DNA from: Polytrichum commune
Lineage: Eukaryota; Streptophyta; Polytrichopsida; Polytrichales; Polytrichaceae
NCBI GenBank assembly: GCA_950295325.1
Contig: OX485806.1
Coordinates: 6,760,001-6,824,000 of the forward strand
Length of the DNA: 64,000 nt
Reading direction: 5' to 3'
How positions within the stretch are numbered: position 1 is the stretch's first letter; every line of letters starts with the position of its first letter. Under the pieces are notes generated by a model, which saw nothing but the letters and a program-made list of their open reading frames with translations, made no database searches and was not told the DNA's origin. The position numbers were made by a program, and so were the translations under genes. Below, piece after piece: positions 25,265-36,917 of the stretch.

Positions 25265-27505
25265 TCATGGTAGTTTCAAACCGGCTGATTCCCTACAATG
25301 GCGGAGTGCATTAGCCTCCAAGGGATAGAGGCTAATGTCAAAATGATGGTCCAATTGAGAGCAAGAATGGAGGCTCCCTACTACTACATTCTCAAATAGT
25401 GGTGGGAACTTATCTCTAATGGGATTATGTAGGGGACATTCCAACACAAAGTGCGCCTCGTGTTCAATTGCATTATAAGACCAAAAATGGCATAATCTAT
25501 TATCTCTATAGATAGGGATAGTTGACCAACATCCAATTTCAATGGCAAGCAATGACTTGAGGTGCAGTAAGTAGCAATGGTCTTGCTACTTGTGGTAGTG
25601 TCAATGGTTGCTTCAAGTACAATTCACATTTGTATTTGGAAAAATCCTTGAGGTGGAGGTAATTTAGTTCCTTTTTTCCCTAGAGATGGAAGAGTTCCAC
25701 TCTTTAGCAAGAATAGCCTCCTTGATATTCTCATATGAAATTTTAACATAGTTGGGTTGTCATGGGTGTCCAATGAAATAGATCCCAAAGATGCCTTCCA
25801 CATGGTTGTCGATTTGTGTCAGCTATTGAATCCTTGTTCGGCATGGTGTTAGGAAAGTGAGGATGCTTTACAAACTAACCAAGAGAAGGGTAGATGGACA
25901 AACCGTTGTTGAAAACCCATGGTGAGCTTACGAACATATAATTTATGGGAAGTTCTCCAAATTTGGCAAAAAAAATGATAGGTTGTTGAAGAACGCACTT
26001 TGACGTGAGTCATCATATGCATCTTTATTCCTTTCTCAAAAACCTTCCAATAAGAGCTTTTCAAGTTGCCTCCCCAAATTTCAATGCCATATCTGAAAGT
26101 TGGTAGCACCAAAGCCTTGAATATATTAGATTTGAGTTTCCCAACATATGACTCCAAATATTGTTAATTTCCTTGACCCTTAACTCCCAAAGCCTATAAG
26201 AGGGTTGTTTTGAAAGCATTTCACTTAATGTTGGTCGTGGAATCTTCATGGACAAGTTTTGAGGTTAAAATTGCATTTTTTCGTAGGATCTTGAAACATG
26301 AAAGATGAGTTATAGTGAGGGTGAAATTGGGCATGACAAACCCTTTGGTTTTTAGATTATAACAATTGAAGGAAGTGATGCACAAGAAAATGCCATGTTT
26401 TATCCCCCCAAAAGACCTTTGACCAATCAAATCTCAATCAAATTCACTAGCTGGAAACAACTCAATAGTTGAGCATCTTCATAATTTTTCATGCCAAAAT
26501 GTGCGAACCACAATAAGCTAGCCACCTTGCATGTGGAGTATGTAAACTGTCCCATATTTCTAACCGCCTATATGCAAAGAATTTCTTCAAAATTTGAGAG
26601 TGCCCAAATGTTGAACTGAACGGTTGATGTGAGCACAAAGACCATTCTTACATAAACATCAAAAAACAATTCAAATTTACCAAATTCAACATCTTTGATG
26701 TTCTTGCAATGATTGCATTGAAGTGGCAAATATTGATTGGAGTCATCACCCTCACATTAGCTCCCAACACAACAAAAACATGACCATTGCCCACTTTAAC
26801 ATATTTTTACACATTCTAATCATCTACAAATTATATTGCTCATGTGCCTATGGGTAGATATCCATGTTGGCTTGATGTTTATAATTATTTTGATTGCAGA
26901 TCAATGTGTTAGGCATGCTTAATGCAGGGAAGAAATTATCCAGCCACCAAAAATGGGGTGCTTTGGAAGTTAGGAGTTAAGGTGCCCATCAAGGCTTTTA
27001 CTCGATAATTGAGAGTAAGCATGTGAACATAATTCGATCCCAAGGGATTTGTATTCATGGATCATCTCAATTTGGCCCTAGTCTAGGTACAATGCTTCTT
27101 GAATTAATTTCCTTTTGTTGTGGCCAAAGATCATGACTTTAGTCTCAGATAAGTTGACTTCAAAGCTGGAAGGAGTGCAAAGCTCATATAGCTTGTTCAA
27201 AAATCTCTGTAGGCATGCTCCTAATTCAGAGAGCATAACAACACCCTTCGCATAGAGAAGAATGGCAACCAGCATGTCAAATACATATGGAGGATCCTCG
27301 TTAATCTTGTCCAAACATGTTCCAAGTTCATCAATGCACTGTACAAGCCGAACAGTGTGGGGAAAGGGGACCGTCCTTGTTTAACACCAATGTCGGACTT
27401 TACTTCATCATGTGTATTACTGTTTACTTGCACGATGGCTTGATCTATATATATAGGACATCGGTAAGTTTGTAACAAACTTTTAGACCTTTCAATAATG
27501 AACAC
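25265..27505 (-). pseudogene. LINE-type reverse transcriptase pseudogene (family 2)
   Basis: Broken minus-strand frames follow the order of a non-LTR reverse transcriptase. From 27505 comes CPIYIDQAIVQVNSNTHDEV, then SDIGVKQGRSPFPTLFGLY (the QGxPLSPxLF block), then near 27240 ILLYAKGVVMLSELGACLQR. There the catalytic YADD has become YAKG, so the active site is lost. IHEYKSLGIELCSHA follows near 27040. After a break, FKALVLPTFRYGIEIWGGN resumes at about 26130. The end near 25440 has HFVLECPLHNPIRDKF, a His/Cys zf-RVT-like tail. About 800 bases (roughly 26165-26965) between the two halves do not read as reverse transcriptase and may be an insertion. This family differs from the one at 7813 and 28560. 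Confidence 0.8.
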
Positions 27506-27509
27506 AGAT

Positions 27510-28560
27510 GGCTATATGAAATTGTTATATTATATAGCAACCAGGTGACTGACACTCCTTACATAGAATTCTGAATGCATCTACCATATTGAATCGGTTT
27601 CGGGGAATAGACTGTTGGTTATGCGTTGAAATTGTATAGAATCTTCCTCTCATGTTCCTCAAATGGTCAGTTTTTTTCTCCTCCCCTACTACATGAGGCT
27701 TAAGTTGTGGTTTGAGTTTTTATTTAAAAAAAATTAATTGATTTTTTTTCTTCATTTCAATGAATTACTCCCATTTGGCTAATAAGTCCTCCTCTAACGA
27801 GACCCTTCCCCCCCCCCCTGCTAGGAGGAGCTGGTTGAAATTATGTGCACACTTTGCCAACGCTCTTGGTGCCACATAGCCCCCCGTTATCCAAATACAA
27901 CCGAATCTCGATCGCTTTAGTCAAACACTCATCCGTATTATACAACCAATCCAAACACAACCATAGGGTTTGGGCAAAAGTCAAACACTTCCTAATAATC
28001 TTCACTTAAAGGGGAGGTTACTACTATATATATATGTGGTGGCCGCTTGATGTGTCGATTGCGGCGGTGGGTTGGAAGACATGCCGAAATCCATGCCCAC
28101 AAAAAGGCACTTTTTGACATGTTTGTTTATAGAGGGACTATGTAACGTAAACAACTCGTTCCCCAACTTTGTGAACCCACAAAAAACCATGGAATGAGCC
28201 TATCCAGAAAAACAACAACAATGAGTCCGTATGTCAACAATCTAAGGCCACAGCTATGTGGCCCTTATGTGCTCACTTTCTAAATCGAACACCCCATCAA
28301 ATATTATAACATTAGTCAGCACATACTTTTAGTTGGGTGGCCCAGAAAATCTTAGGAGTATAGTCACAACATCTTGCAAGTTTGTTGCACTCCACGTTAT
28401 AGTGTCAACTTGGTGGTATAGGAAGATCCTTACCTTGCTAAGTATTGTTATGATCGCTAAGCTCCACCTACAAAGAAAAGATAAAGAAAAACCAACATCG
28501 GGCATTCTGACGTGAATTTGAGCCTATTGGTCTACCTTGCTCAAGAGCCCCCTTGATGTA
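27510..28560. other. gene-free stretch
   Basis: AT-rich with homopolymer runs near 27720-27760 and 27808-27819. No recognisable coding or element ends. Confidence 0.4.
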
Positions 28561-31500
28561 GGGTGAGGGTTCACAGTCTACCATGTAGTAGATGGGCTCT
28601 TGTTTTGTAAAAGTTATGGTATTTTAATATCCATTTACTGTGTGAGGGGGTGGGGATTTACAGGTGCTTGTTTATTGTCAAGTTTACTCTAATTAAGTAC
28701 CAAGTATGTGAGATCTTTGATGGCTATTTGGTGGATAATTTTCATAGTGTTTTATATTTTTATATTTGATTAGTGATGTGGGGAGGGATTATGTAGGCTT
28801 TCGAGGAGTTCTATGTTTCTTGTGTGTATGGCTCCCTATACTCGTGTGGTAATAACTATGATGACCATGACTTTCCAGTTTTGTGCTCTTATTGCGTCTA
28901 TCAGTGGGTTGTACTTGTCTTCTTACATTTGTCTGGCTTGGTCAAGGAATCTATCATGTGTGAAGGTGATTTCAATGATTTGGATGATTAGGTCCGGTGT
29001 AGGTATTAGTGGGCCACTGTTCGTATGTGGCGCCTTGTATGTATACAATATCCGGTCTTAGTTTTGTGGGGCATCCACATTGTGTAGTGTTATGCAACAA
29101 CTTAGTATCCATGGTGGGATGGTGTTGTCTATGTGGTTGCCATGTTGGTTACTTGCATTAATGTGTGTGAGGTGTTTGTATTGTTGTGCAGTGGTTTGTT
29201 GGGTGTGCATAGCCTGCGCCATTCCATTGTGAGGAAAATGTGTTGCCTTGCACACCGAAGATGATATCTCTATATGTGGTGAGTTGTGTTTTTTAAACAA
29301 AAGTGGGCATGTGAGGAGCGATGAGTGGGTGAGTTGGAAGGTGGTTATCACGAGGGGTTGTGAGTGAGGGTGTATGGTTTGGTGTCCATTAATGAGTATG
29401 ATGCTTTTGAGTTTCTAGAGTAGTATGGTGATGCATCTATTGAGGAGCCATGCATTTTCAGTGGCAAAGTCATGTGGGGGAGGTTGTAAGGTGGCTAGTA
29501 AGTGGTTTGCTTTTGGTTTTCATGTGATGTTCCCATAGCCATTTGAGTCGTTCTAGGTGGATTGTAGAAATGTATGTTCCAGTGTGGTCAAATATTCCTA
29601 CTTCTTCTTCTTGTGGTTTGTGAAGCTATTATGTCTTTACATGGGTTACATTTTTGTATAGCAAGGGTGAGGCGTTGGGGTTTTAATTGGAGGACAAACA
29701 AAGTGGGAGTCTTTGGTTTGTGGGATGTGAAAATTATTGGGGTAGTAATGGAGTTTGTTGTTGTTGGACTTAAAGATAACTAGTGATAGGTTAGGTTCAT
29801 AGGTTAGGTTACCTATGTTTAGGATGTGTTGCCCAACAATCCAATTGTTTGCGGGTCTATATGATGGTATCTTTGATCGTATTGTGTGGGAAAATAGTCT
29901 TAGCTTGTTTAAGGGAGTCTTCTACTGTTTTGGGAGTGGCTTGTATTTTTATTTGAATTCTTCCTTGAAAATGATTGAGGTATTTTATGGATTTTTGTTG
30001 TTCTTCTTTAGGGAGAGAGGCATAGTGTGTGTTGGAGCGCCATTGTGTTTTGAGTGGAGTTTGTTGGATATTAGGGAAGGTTTTTATCTTGGGTGTTGAT
30101 GTGGAGTCAAATTCTCCTTCAAGAAGGAAGAGGGTTCAGGTTGTGGGGGATCTAGAGCATGCTTGGTATGTGGGTTTTGGTAGGTTGAGGGAGCCTCTAT
30201 ATTTGATTATGATGTATTTAATGAGTTGTTGGCATACTTTGGCTAGTGTCTTGGATTGTTGAGGGGTTGGATGAGTTGTTTACCTATGCATGTTAAGTAA
30301 TCTAGAAGTATAGACGTGGTGTTGATGCCAAAGTCCTCAATCCTTAGGTGAGTGAGTTTTCTTAGGATTTTGCATATTACTTTGGTGCTTGTGTTTGGTT
30401 TAGAGAAGGGTACTTTGTAGTATGCCATGGGATGTGCACTTAGTGTTAAAAATCAAGTTTAACGTGCATTGTCACCTCCAAATTAATACCCCTATATATG
30501 GTTTTTCTTTCATAAAAAAAAATATATACATACATATATATAACAAAAAAGAAGCCTAACATATGTATGCATATTCAAAGTTAATTAAAAAAACAAAAGC
30601 CTAACATACATGTACAATGAAAAACATGGTCCAAAAAATAGGCTTGAAATTTTTCCACTTTAAAAGTACTTATCTATCATTGATAAAATCATTGATAAAA
30701 TCATTTTTAAATCATAGGATGTAACTCATACAAGTTTTTTTCTACTACGAAAGTTGTTGTAGCTAGTGCAATAATAGTGTCTAAGCCTACCATGATATGA
30801 TTTGTCAATTCATAAGTCCATAGTGATCCATGATCTTTTTGGTACTAACACAATCCAATCTCCAAATGAGATGGTCAATCCAACAAATCAACTAGTTCTT
30901 CATATTCAACTCACCTATTAGCAATATTTCTACACAATTCTCTAAAGCCTTCCTAAGTACCAAGTTTTAGTGGTCAATGCGTATGATTTGCTTGGCCTTC
31001 CTTTTATATTTAATTTTTTTCAATTGTTGCCTCAGTGACAAAAGGCACAACACAATCACATCCCAAATTTAGACTGAAATCATTATCACCAACTCTTGAT
31101 ATATTTTTCTCAGGCTTGGTATATAACACACCTAACTTAATTCTAGTTGACCTATCCTTGGACAATGCAGGATTGCCATTTAATTGACTAACCAAGGTAC
31201 TTTTAAATTGAAATTTGTCAACATACTAATCTCACAACCATTACTCATTCACTTGAAGGCAAGTTGTTAGGAAGCCAACAACAAACAAGATTTAAAGCAC
31301 TTACTTTTCAAGCTTCTTGGGTTCTATGTCTTCAATGCTCACTCTCAAAAGTTGTTCCACATCTTGCACCAATAAGCATATATTTGCAAGCTGGAGCAAT
31401 CTAATTCATTCCAATACCCTAAACACTGATAACACCAACAGACTCAAACCTCAAGGATAAGTATCACAAGCTCCCACCATGGTGTGCTCCAACAAGCACC

Positions 31501-32420
31501 TCACAAGTCAAAACGCAACAACCCCACACTCACATAGAAAAAGCCTTTGCAAAATTAAATGTACAAGGAGGGTCGTGGCATCATACCCTAGCAGATATGA
31601 CGTTGGAGGCTTCAGAGAGAGCAAGCTCACAATAGTGCATTGGAAAGAAAGAGCGAGCTAGCACTGCAGATCGAAAGCCAAAGCAGACAACCTGCTGTGG
31701 AGGAATGACTCTCCAACAATCATGCACGTCTTACATGGGCGGGTGGGAGGTGTGTGGTAGCAAGGCATGTGGCTTGGGAATGGAAGTTGTGTGTTGTCTT
31801 TAGATTGGATTTGTGGGTTGATGATAATGGTTATTTATTTTTTAATATATTTTTTGGTTTTTTTTTTCAATGAAGAGGCCTAAGAGTTAACTCTTACCTA
31901 CATATATGTTATAAGGGAATGGCCCTATGTGTAAATTTACAATTCTTATCACATCATAAATGGGCTACGTATATTTATGAGGTTGATCAAAGTAATACCT
32001 TGAGCTCATGTATATTTTGTAATTCTACCCCACAATTAATACCTCTTTTGTTCATTCACATGATTTCATATGGGATATTGTATTGCACCCCCCAGGTAGT
32101 ATGCATATGTGAGACCTAGTTTCAACACACTATTGAGAAATTGTATTCTTTGCCGGATTGGAGTGGAGGAAGCTAAGAGAAGCTTACTTTGTTCTTTTGC
32201 TTTGTTCATGGTTAATATGTCTTTTTGTATTTGTCATTCTAGCCAAGGAATAAGTTGTATGCCTAGGTATGTATATGGTTTGCTTTGAGTTAGTATGGGG
32301 ACTTGATTTCCTTTGAATGTGTTTCTTTGTGCTTGTATGATTGCTTTAAGATAGTTGGATTAAGTTTGCGCATTTTGCTAGGTTTGCTCCACATGCAACT
32401 TATCCTATGCAAGGGAATAA
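28560..32420 (-). pseudogene. LINE pseudogene (family 1), interrupted by a 1.67-kb insertion
   Basis: Reading the minus strand from about 32420, stop-ridden translation gives LTQSKPYTYLGIQL-like sequence in two frames and then IRQRIQFLNSVLKLGLTYAYY near 32150-32100. The match stops and resumes at 30428 with AYYKVPFSKPNTSTKVICKI and DFGINTTSILLDYLTCIGKQ. Further down come TIPPWILSCCITLHN (29120), RPDIVYIQGATYEQWP (29040) and finally KIIHQIAIKDLTYLVLN (28750-28700). The same C-terminal landmarks occur in the plus-strand fragments at 7813-8790 and 11605-11860. The copy is inactive, with many stops and frameshifts. Its 5' half (endonuclease, RT fingers) is not recognisable. Confidence 0.72.
30426..32095. 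mobile_element. element inserted in LINE, 9-bp target duplication
   Basis: GTAGTATGC occurs at 30417-30425 and again at 32096-32104. In the LINE it encodes the tripeptide AYY, present once in an uninterrupted protein but here at the end of one LINE segment and the start of the next. The inserted DNA has short inverted ends (TGGGATGTGCA left; TGGGGGGTGCA as reverse complement at right). A 9-bp duplication fits Mutator-like and is close to hAT (8 bp) elements. Inside, a 61-codon minus-strand frame (31010-31195) and others are unrecognised; no transposase domain could be identified. Confidence 0.65.
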
Positions 32421-32529
32421 TTCAACAGAAGGTCAAAAATAAACTTGTTGTGATTCTTATGATACAACGACTTCAATATTGGTGTTGCACAAGGTCCCCA
32501 TGGAATATAAAAATCTCTTCCACTTAGAA

Positions 32530-33290
32530 TGGGCGAGGAAGCTTGAAGCTTATTGACGTTATGCTACATTTTAGTAGTATCCGGCAAAGTTCAAATTGTT
32601 ACAAATGAACACCAAGAAGATACATGTCATGATGAAATTGAGTACGCGTTCAAATTATAGATACCATTCTAAGTCCAATTTTATTAAAATGAAAAGGTAA
32701 GATTTTGAATTTGACCAAGAGAACGATGTATAAATTGAAGATCGTGAATTTTTTTTGAAAGCACCTGAAATTGTGCACTCAAAAGCTTGACAAACATGGA
32801 GTTCGAACTATATAGCCGTCTTTTGGCCAAAGTCAAACACCTCCCTTCAATTGAGAGTCTCGACACCACTTGAACACTCCTTAAACAACATAAAGTGTCA
32901 AAATGCGGCAAAACTCCTTACCAAAACATGACTCATGGAGCATTTGAAAGACTTTAAGGACAACATTACGTAATGCGCCAGGAGACTCATTTTTCGCCGC
33001 TGCCCGGACGAGGGGGTGGGAAATGTGTATACAGAAACCGTATCTGTAGCGAGAGCGTAGTCTACGCACCGCGTACGCCAGCGACTGCAGGTAGCAACAC
33101 TGTTCTCCAGCGCCACCGCTAAGCGAGGGAGGAATGTTGGCTAGACTTTATAATTAGAGCCCGCAGCCTGTGGATTCGTCGCGTTGAAACTGCGCAGTTG
33201 CGCGGGGTTTGGTGTTCAAATGACCTACCTAGGGATTTGGTTCAACCCTCCGCTTCGCCGGGAATGAGACAAAGGATGCTGCATCGGGAC
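32530..33290. other. transition from repeats to genic island
   Basis: 32640-32700 carries a fragment of dispersed repeat F (ACCATTCTAAGTCCAATT). From about 32980 the sequence becomes richer in CG, as expected of a promoter-proximal region, but I recognise no gene in it. Confidence 0.4.
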
Positions 33291-33510
33291 TAACTCAGGA
33301 GCTTGACGTCTTGGCGTTGGGCCGCGTGGACCAACGATTGCTTAAAGGCTGCTATTGCCATTCTCTGGTTCTCATCATTATCAGTGTGGGAAAGGACGTC
33401 CGTCGTTGGTCGGTATCTACAGCTCCTCTGGTTTGTTATTATTAGTATGAACTTACTGCTGAGCAAGCTCGTGTAGTACTGCCAGTTCGCAGGAAACATC
33501 CGGTTTACAG

Positions 33511-33516
33511 TTGACC
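33511..33516 (+). promoter_or_regulatory. W-box upstream of VQ gene 2
   Basis: TTGACC, the WRKY-binding core, lies about 80 bases upstream of the TATA-like sequence and 450 bases upstream of the VQ start codon. A further TTGAC within TTGACGTC lies near 33303. VQ genes are often WRKY targets as well as WRKY partners. Confidence 0.35.
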
Positions 33517-33592
33517 TATGTGTCGCCTGTTAGATCCTTGGATCCGGCTGAGGTTGCTGATTTGGGGTAGTGATGAGGTGTACTTGTGATGA

Positions 33593-33599
33593 TATAAAT
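33593..33599 (+). promoter_or_regulatory. candidate TATA box of VQ gene 2
   Basis: TATAAAT within GATGATATAAATCCGC is the best TATA match in the region. It would place transcription start near 33625, giving a 5' leader of roughly 340 bases before the ATG at 33965. Confidence 0.4.
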
Positions 33600-33964
33600 C
33601 CGCTGCTCTGTCTGTTTTGTGAAGAATTAATTCGTCTTTCGCTAGCCAGCTGGTTTGCAAGAGGCACGTGAGCGAATAGTACTCAAGTGCATTTGGTGTG
33701 AGTAAGTGATCTTCTTCTTGCGGCGTTACTGAGAGTGATCTCTGATAACGAGTGAGAGGATTACTGAGCTTCCTTTGAAGTAGTTACGAGGCTCTGATCC
33801 ACGGTCGAGTCTTCAACCTCCTGCTTCGTAAGGTATCGTTTGAATTGCTTAAACCAGTCTCTATCGATAATGAGCTTCGACCTTTCGTGAAAAGGTTACA
33901 GCAGGCCGCAAAGGGATCTTGCTTGTGTAATCAACCGTTGGCGTCGTCCGACTGAACTAAATTG

Positions 33965-34441
33965 ATGGCGAGGAAATCATCCCAATTACATGATCAGGCT
34001 ATCCGCTGCAGATCAACATCCTCCTGCACACATAAAGCAGCAGCAGGGCTGAAAATGAACAGGAGCGGAGTAGCAGGAGCCCGCAGCAAACCTGCACCAC
34101 GAATCTTCTACACGTTCTCTCCGAAAGTTTACAAAATTCAGCCCGAGGAGTTTCTGACTCTAGTCCAGAGACTGACGGGACAATCCCCGAAGAAAGAGAT
34201 CACTACTATAGACTTTGGAATTGAAACTTCATCCTCTTCATTTAACTCCAAGGAGATCTCGGCGGGAAATACGAGTTCAACCTACGATCCACCAACACAG
34301 GAAGATGATTATGAATTCGACAGTGCCTACTCTGCGGCGAAGAGCTGTACTGGCGAGATTGTTTCACCAATCGAGACTCGACTGCTTGCAGCCCTCCCTT
34401 CACCGCGTCTTGTTACTCTGAACTTCTTGCCTCTGTTGTGA
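33965..34441 (+). CDS. VQ-motif-containing protein (158 aa, single exon)
   Basis: The intronless frame encodes 158 residues with the VQ motif EEFLTLVQRLTGQ (F63, V67, Q68, L70, T71, G72). The family acts as nuclear cofactors of WRKY factors; the specific process controlled here cannot be read from sequence. The basic lead-in KPAPRIFYTFSPKVYKIQP and the C-terminal SPRLVTLNFLPLL closely match the minus-strand VQ gene at 2591-3163 (IIHTYSPKIYKIEP and SPRLVTINFMPLL). The linker between is serine- and acid-rich and poorly conserved. The protein is about 30 residues shorter, mostly because it ends right after the shared motif. I chose the ATG at 33965; the frame is open a few codons upstream without another ATG. 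It is probably a dispersed duplicate, since the copies lie 31 kb apart on opposite strands. Confidence 0.88.
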   Translation: MARKSSQLHDQAIRCRSTSSCTHKAAAGLKMNRSGVAGARSKPAPRIFYTFSPKVYKIQPEEFLTLVQRLTGQSPKKEITTIDFGIETSSSSFNSKEISAGNTSSTYDPPTQEDDYEFDSAYSAAKSCTGEIVSPIETRLLAALPSPRLVTLNFLPLL

Positions 34442-34449
34442 CGCAAATA

Positions 34450-36917
34450 AGTGCGCTCGACATGTGCCAGGTGATTAGAGGATTGACCTCCTTTCTTCGA
34501 ACTACACGGTGAGCCTCTCTGAATCAGCGATGAAGTGAAGCGATCCTTCACTTAGCCTTCAAGAGCACAGGAGCGTCAAGCGAAGTTGTAATGGAGGTGT
34601 TTGAAATTTCATTGTCAAGATACAATAAGCCGTATCGCTATGACTCCCACTAGGTGCATCGCATACTTAGTACGCAAAGAGTCTCGTTCTTGTCTTGGTG
34701 AGCCAAGTTCCATAATTAGCACATCTTCTATCCAAACATGTCCTTCCTTTCCTTTCAGTCACGAGGCACCGTTGCTAGAAGTACTACTACTGCTCTTGAA
34801 GTTCCAGAGGATCGACCTAGGATCGATCTTCAATCTTGATCAATCTTTAACCAAAAAGCTCAGGCAGGGATGGCTTGTGGACTTGCAATCAATACTAGAG
34901 TTCCGCCTCCCACTAGACATGCCATGAGTAGAGGACTACTATACTGGTCCTTGTACTATAAAGCACGCTCAATGTAACCACAATTACATGAGGAGAAAGA
35001 AGGCAAATATAGTTTACAACAGATCTTTAACATGAATTTTGTTTCTCTGGAGATTTAAGTTGATCTGGCAGTGCATCATTTAATCTACAATGCAGAAAGC
35101 AACGACATCATAATGATTTAGCTGTACGTTATGAAAGAGATACGTTCCTGATCTCCGGATTCCCGAAGAGGAGATACTGAAATGTTTTATGATATCTTTC
35201 CTGCTGTGCGTGTAAGTTTTTTTAGCATCTCTGATGGGGACAAAAATTGCCTTCTACCTTGCTCTTCGTGCGTTGGCTTTAATGCGTTAGAAAAGACTTA
35301 GTTCAAATTCCAAGGTTATCCAATTTGTTGACTTTCTTTCTGCGGCGGGCGGGCGGCCAAAAATTAACTTCCTATTCTTTCAACATCATCCTCGCTTCTA
35401 TGCACATGACCTATAATAGCTACGCTTAAATTCTTAGAGGTCTATACACTAGTCGGACACAACTTATGTGAATATCGAGTGCACTGTTGACTGGGAATAG
35501 TTCCGGTTGGGGTCCACTTGCAACTTCCGGTTTCATAAAATCTGTAATATATTGACATCGGCATTTTGTTATTTTCACATGTGGATGTGGCTGCACAGGA
35601 TCTGCATAATGATCGAATGCTGTGTTCCTCGCATTGAGTCCTCCACCTCCGAATATATCGAGCTCCGAGGACTTCATGAGACACGAAAGAATGCCACGAG
35701 TCAATGGGAATCCTTCGAATTTGTAATTGTTATTCGAGTCTTCAACTGGCTTAATTACTTTCGCAGTACTATTCCAGTGACACGACACAATATAACCCCA
35801 GGGCAATCTGATTGGATAGGAAATTTTTCTGTTCACCTCAATCTCGGCTTGGGTCAACCATCTTGCACCTGGACTTTTCTTTTTCCTTCAAGTTTTCACA
35901 AAAACTCCTTCCATCCTTACGAGACAAGAACAAAAGAGAGAATATAGGGCGGTGACCTCAATTCTGTTGTCCATGTTGATCTTGATCAGGTGCAATATCG
36001 CAGATTGCCTTCACGGTTCACGTTTGAGTTTTCTTAAGGTTTGTGAGCAGTTTCTGTCTACTTTAGTCAAGCTACGTAAAAGGACCGATGATCCAGAAAT
36101 CTGAAAGCCGTTTTTTTATTCAGATCTTGAGCATATTATAAACTTCAAAGCTCTCGCTAAAAATCTCAATATCTTCACTTCAGGTCCACCCCGGCCGTAG
36201 CCCGAATGGGAACAATGTGGTGTGTCGATCGGTCCTATTTTTATGATCAAACTTGGCAAATAGCAACGCTCTGGTCGTTGGACAGCAATAGCGTCGAACT
36301 ACTTGCAACAGCGTGTTCATCTTCAACCGGCTAGTTTATGGTGATGAAATTGTTCCTGCTGTGTACGGTGCCGATCAGGAACAAATCAACCAACCCAGGT
36401 ACAATTGTCTCGAAGTTACTTGAGGAGGGCTGTTTCATCCATAGTATCCCACTTTGATGAGGCTCTTGAATCTTGATCAGTCCTTCAGCCTCCAAATAGG
36501 TAATCATTGTCATTAACACTGTAATCAAAACAATACGCTGGAGTTAGGGTTGCATACTTTGTGCATAGCGTCATGATTAATACCTGCAACTTGGCTTTGA
36601 CAATGTTCAAGACTCGCGGGGGCATGGCATGACTTCTTCCGTATCTACTTCATCTTACATTGATTCAAGTGGCTAACCGGGCGTTCCACTAGAAAACGCG
36701 AGGCGTATAAAATATAGGTCTTATATGAAGTCTAAAGCAAAAATTACAAAAGTCTTAATAGATTTTGTAGGATATTGAACATTCATTTAGAAAACAGAAT
36801 AGATGTATTTCAAGAATATTCATAAATTTGTGAAATATCCGTGAATATGCACATCACTTCATTGCCCTGAAAGTACCCCTTTATCGCAGGTGGTCAATAC
36901 TCAAGGGGTTCATCCGT
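34450..36917. other. intergenic region between VQ gene 2 and the PI-PLC-like gene
   Basis: The first few hundred bases are probably 3' untranslated sequence of the VQ gene. Two long overlapping frames on opposite strands (minus 35426-35857, 143 codons; plus 35507-35947, 146 codons) match nothing I know. A minus-strand frame at 36331-36528 with a good splice-acceptor context (TTGTTTTGATTACAG before 36518) might be an alternative 3' exon of the PI-PLC-like gene. Confidence 0.35.

Noticed and set aside
36331-36528. Terminal exon of the PI-PLC-like gene
   Set aside because: A good acceptor exists, but joining it to the 37032 donor gives an immediate stop in phase; reading through to 36918 was preferred. 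It is kept only as an alternative.
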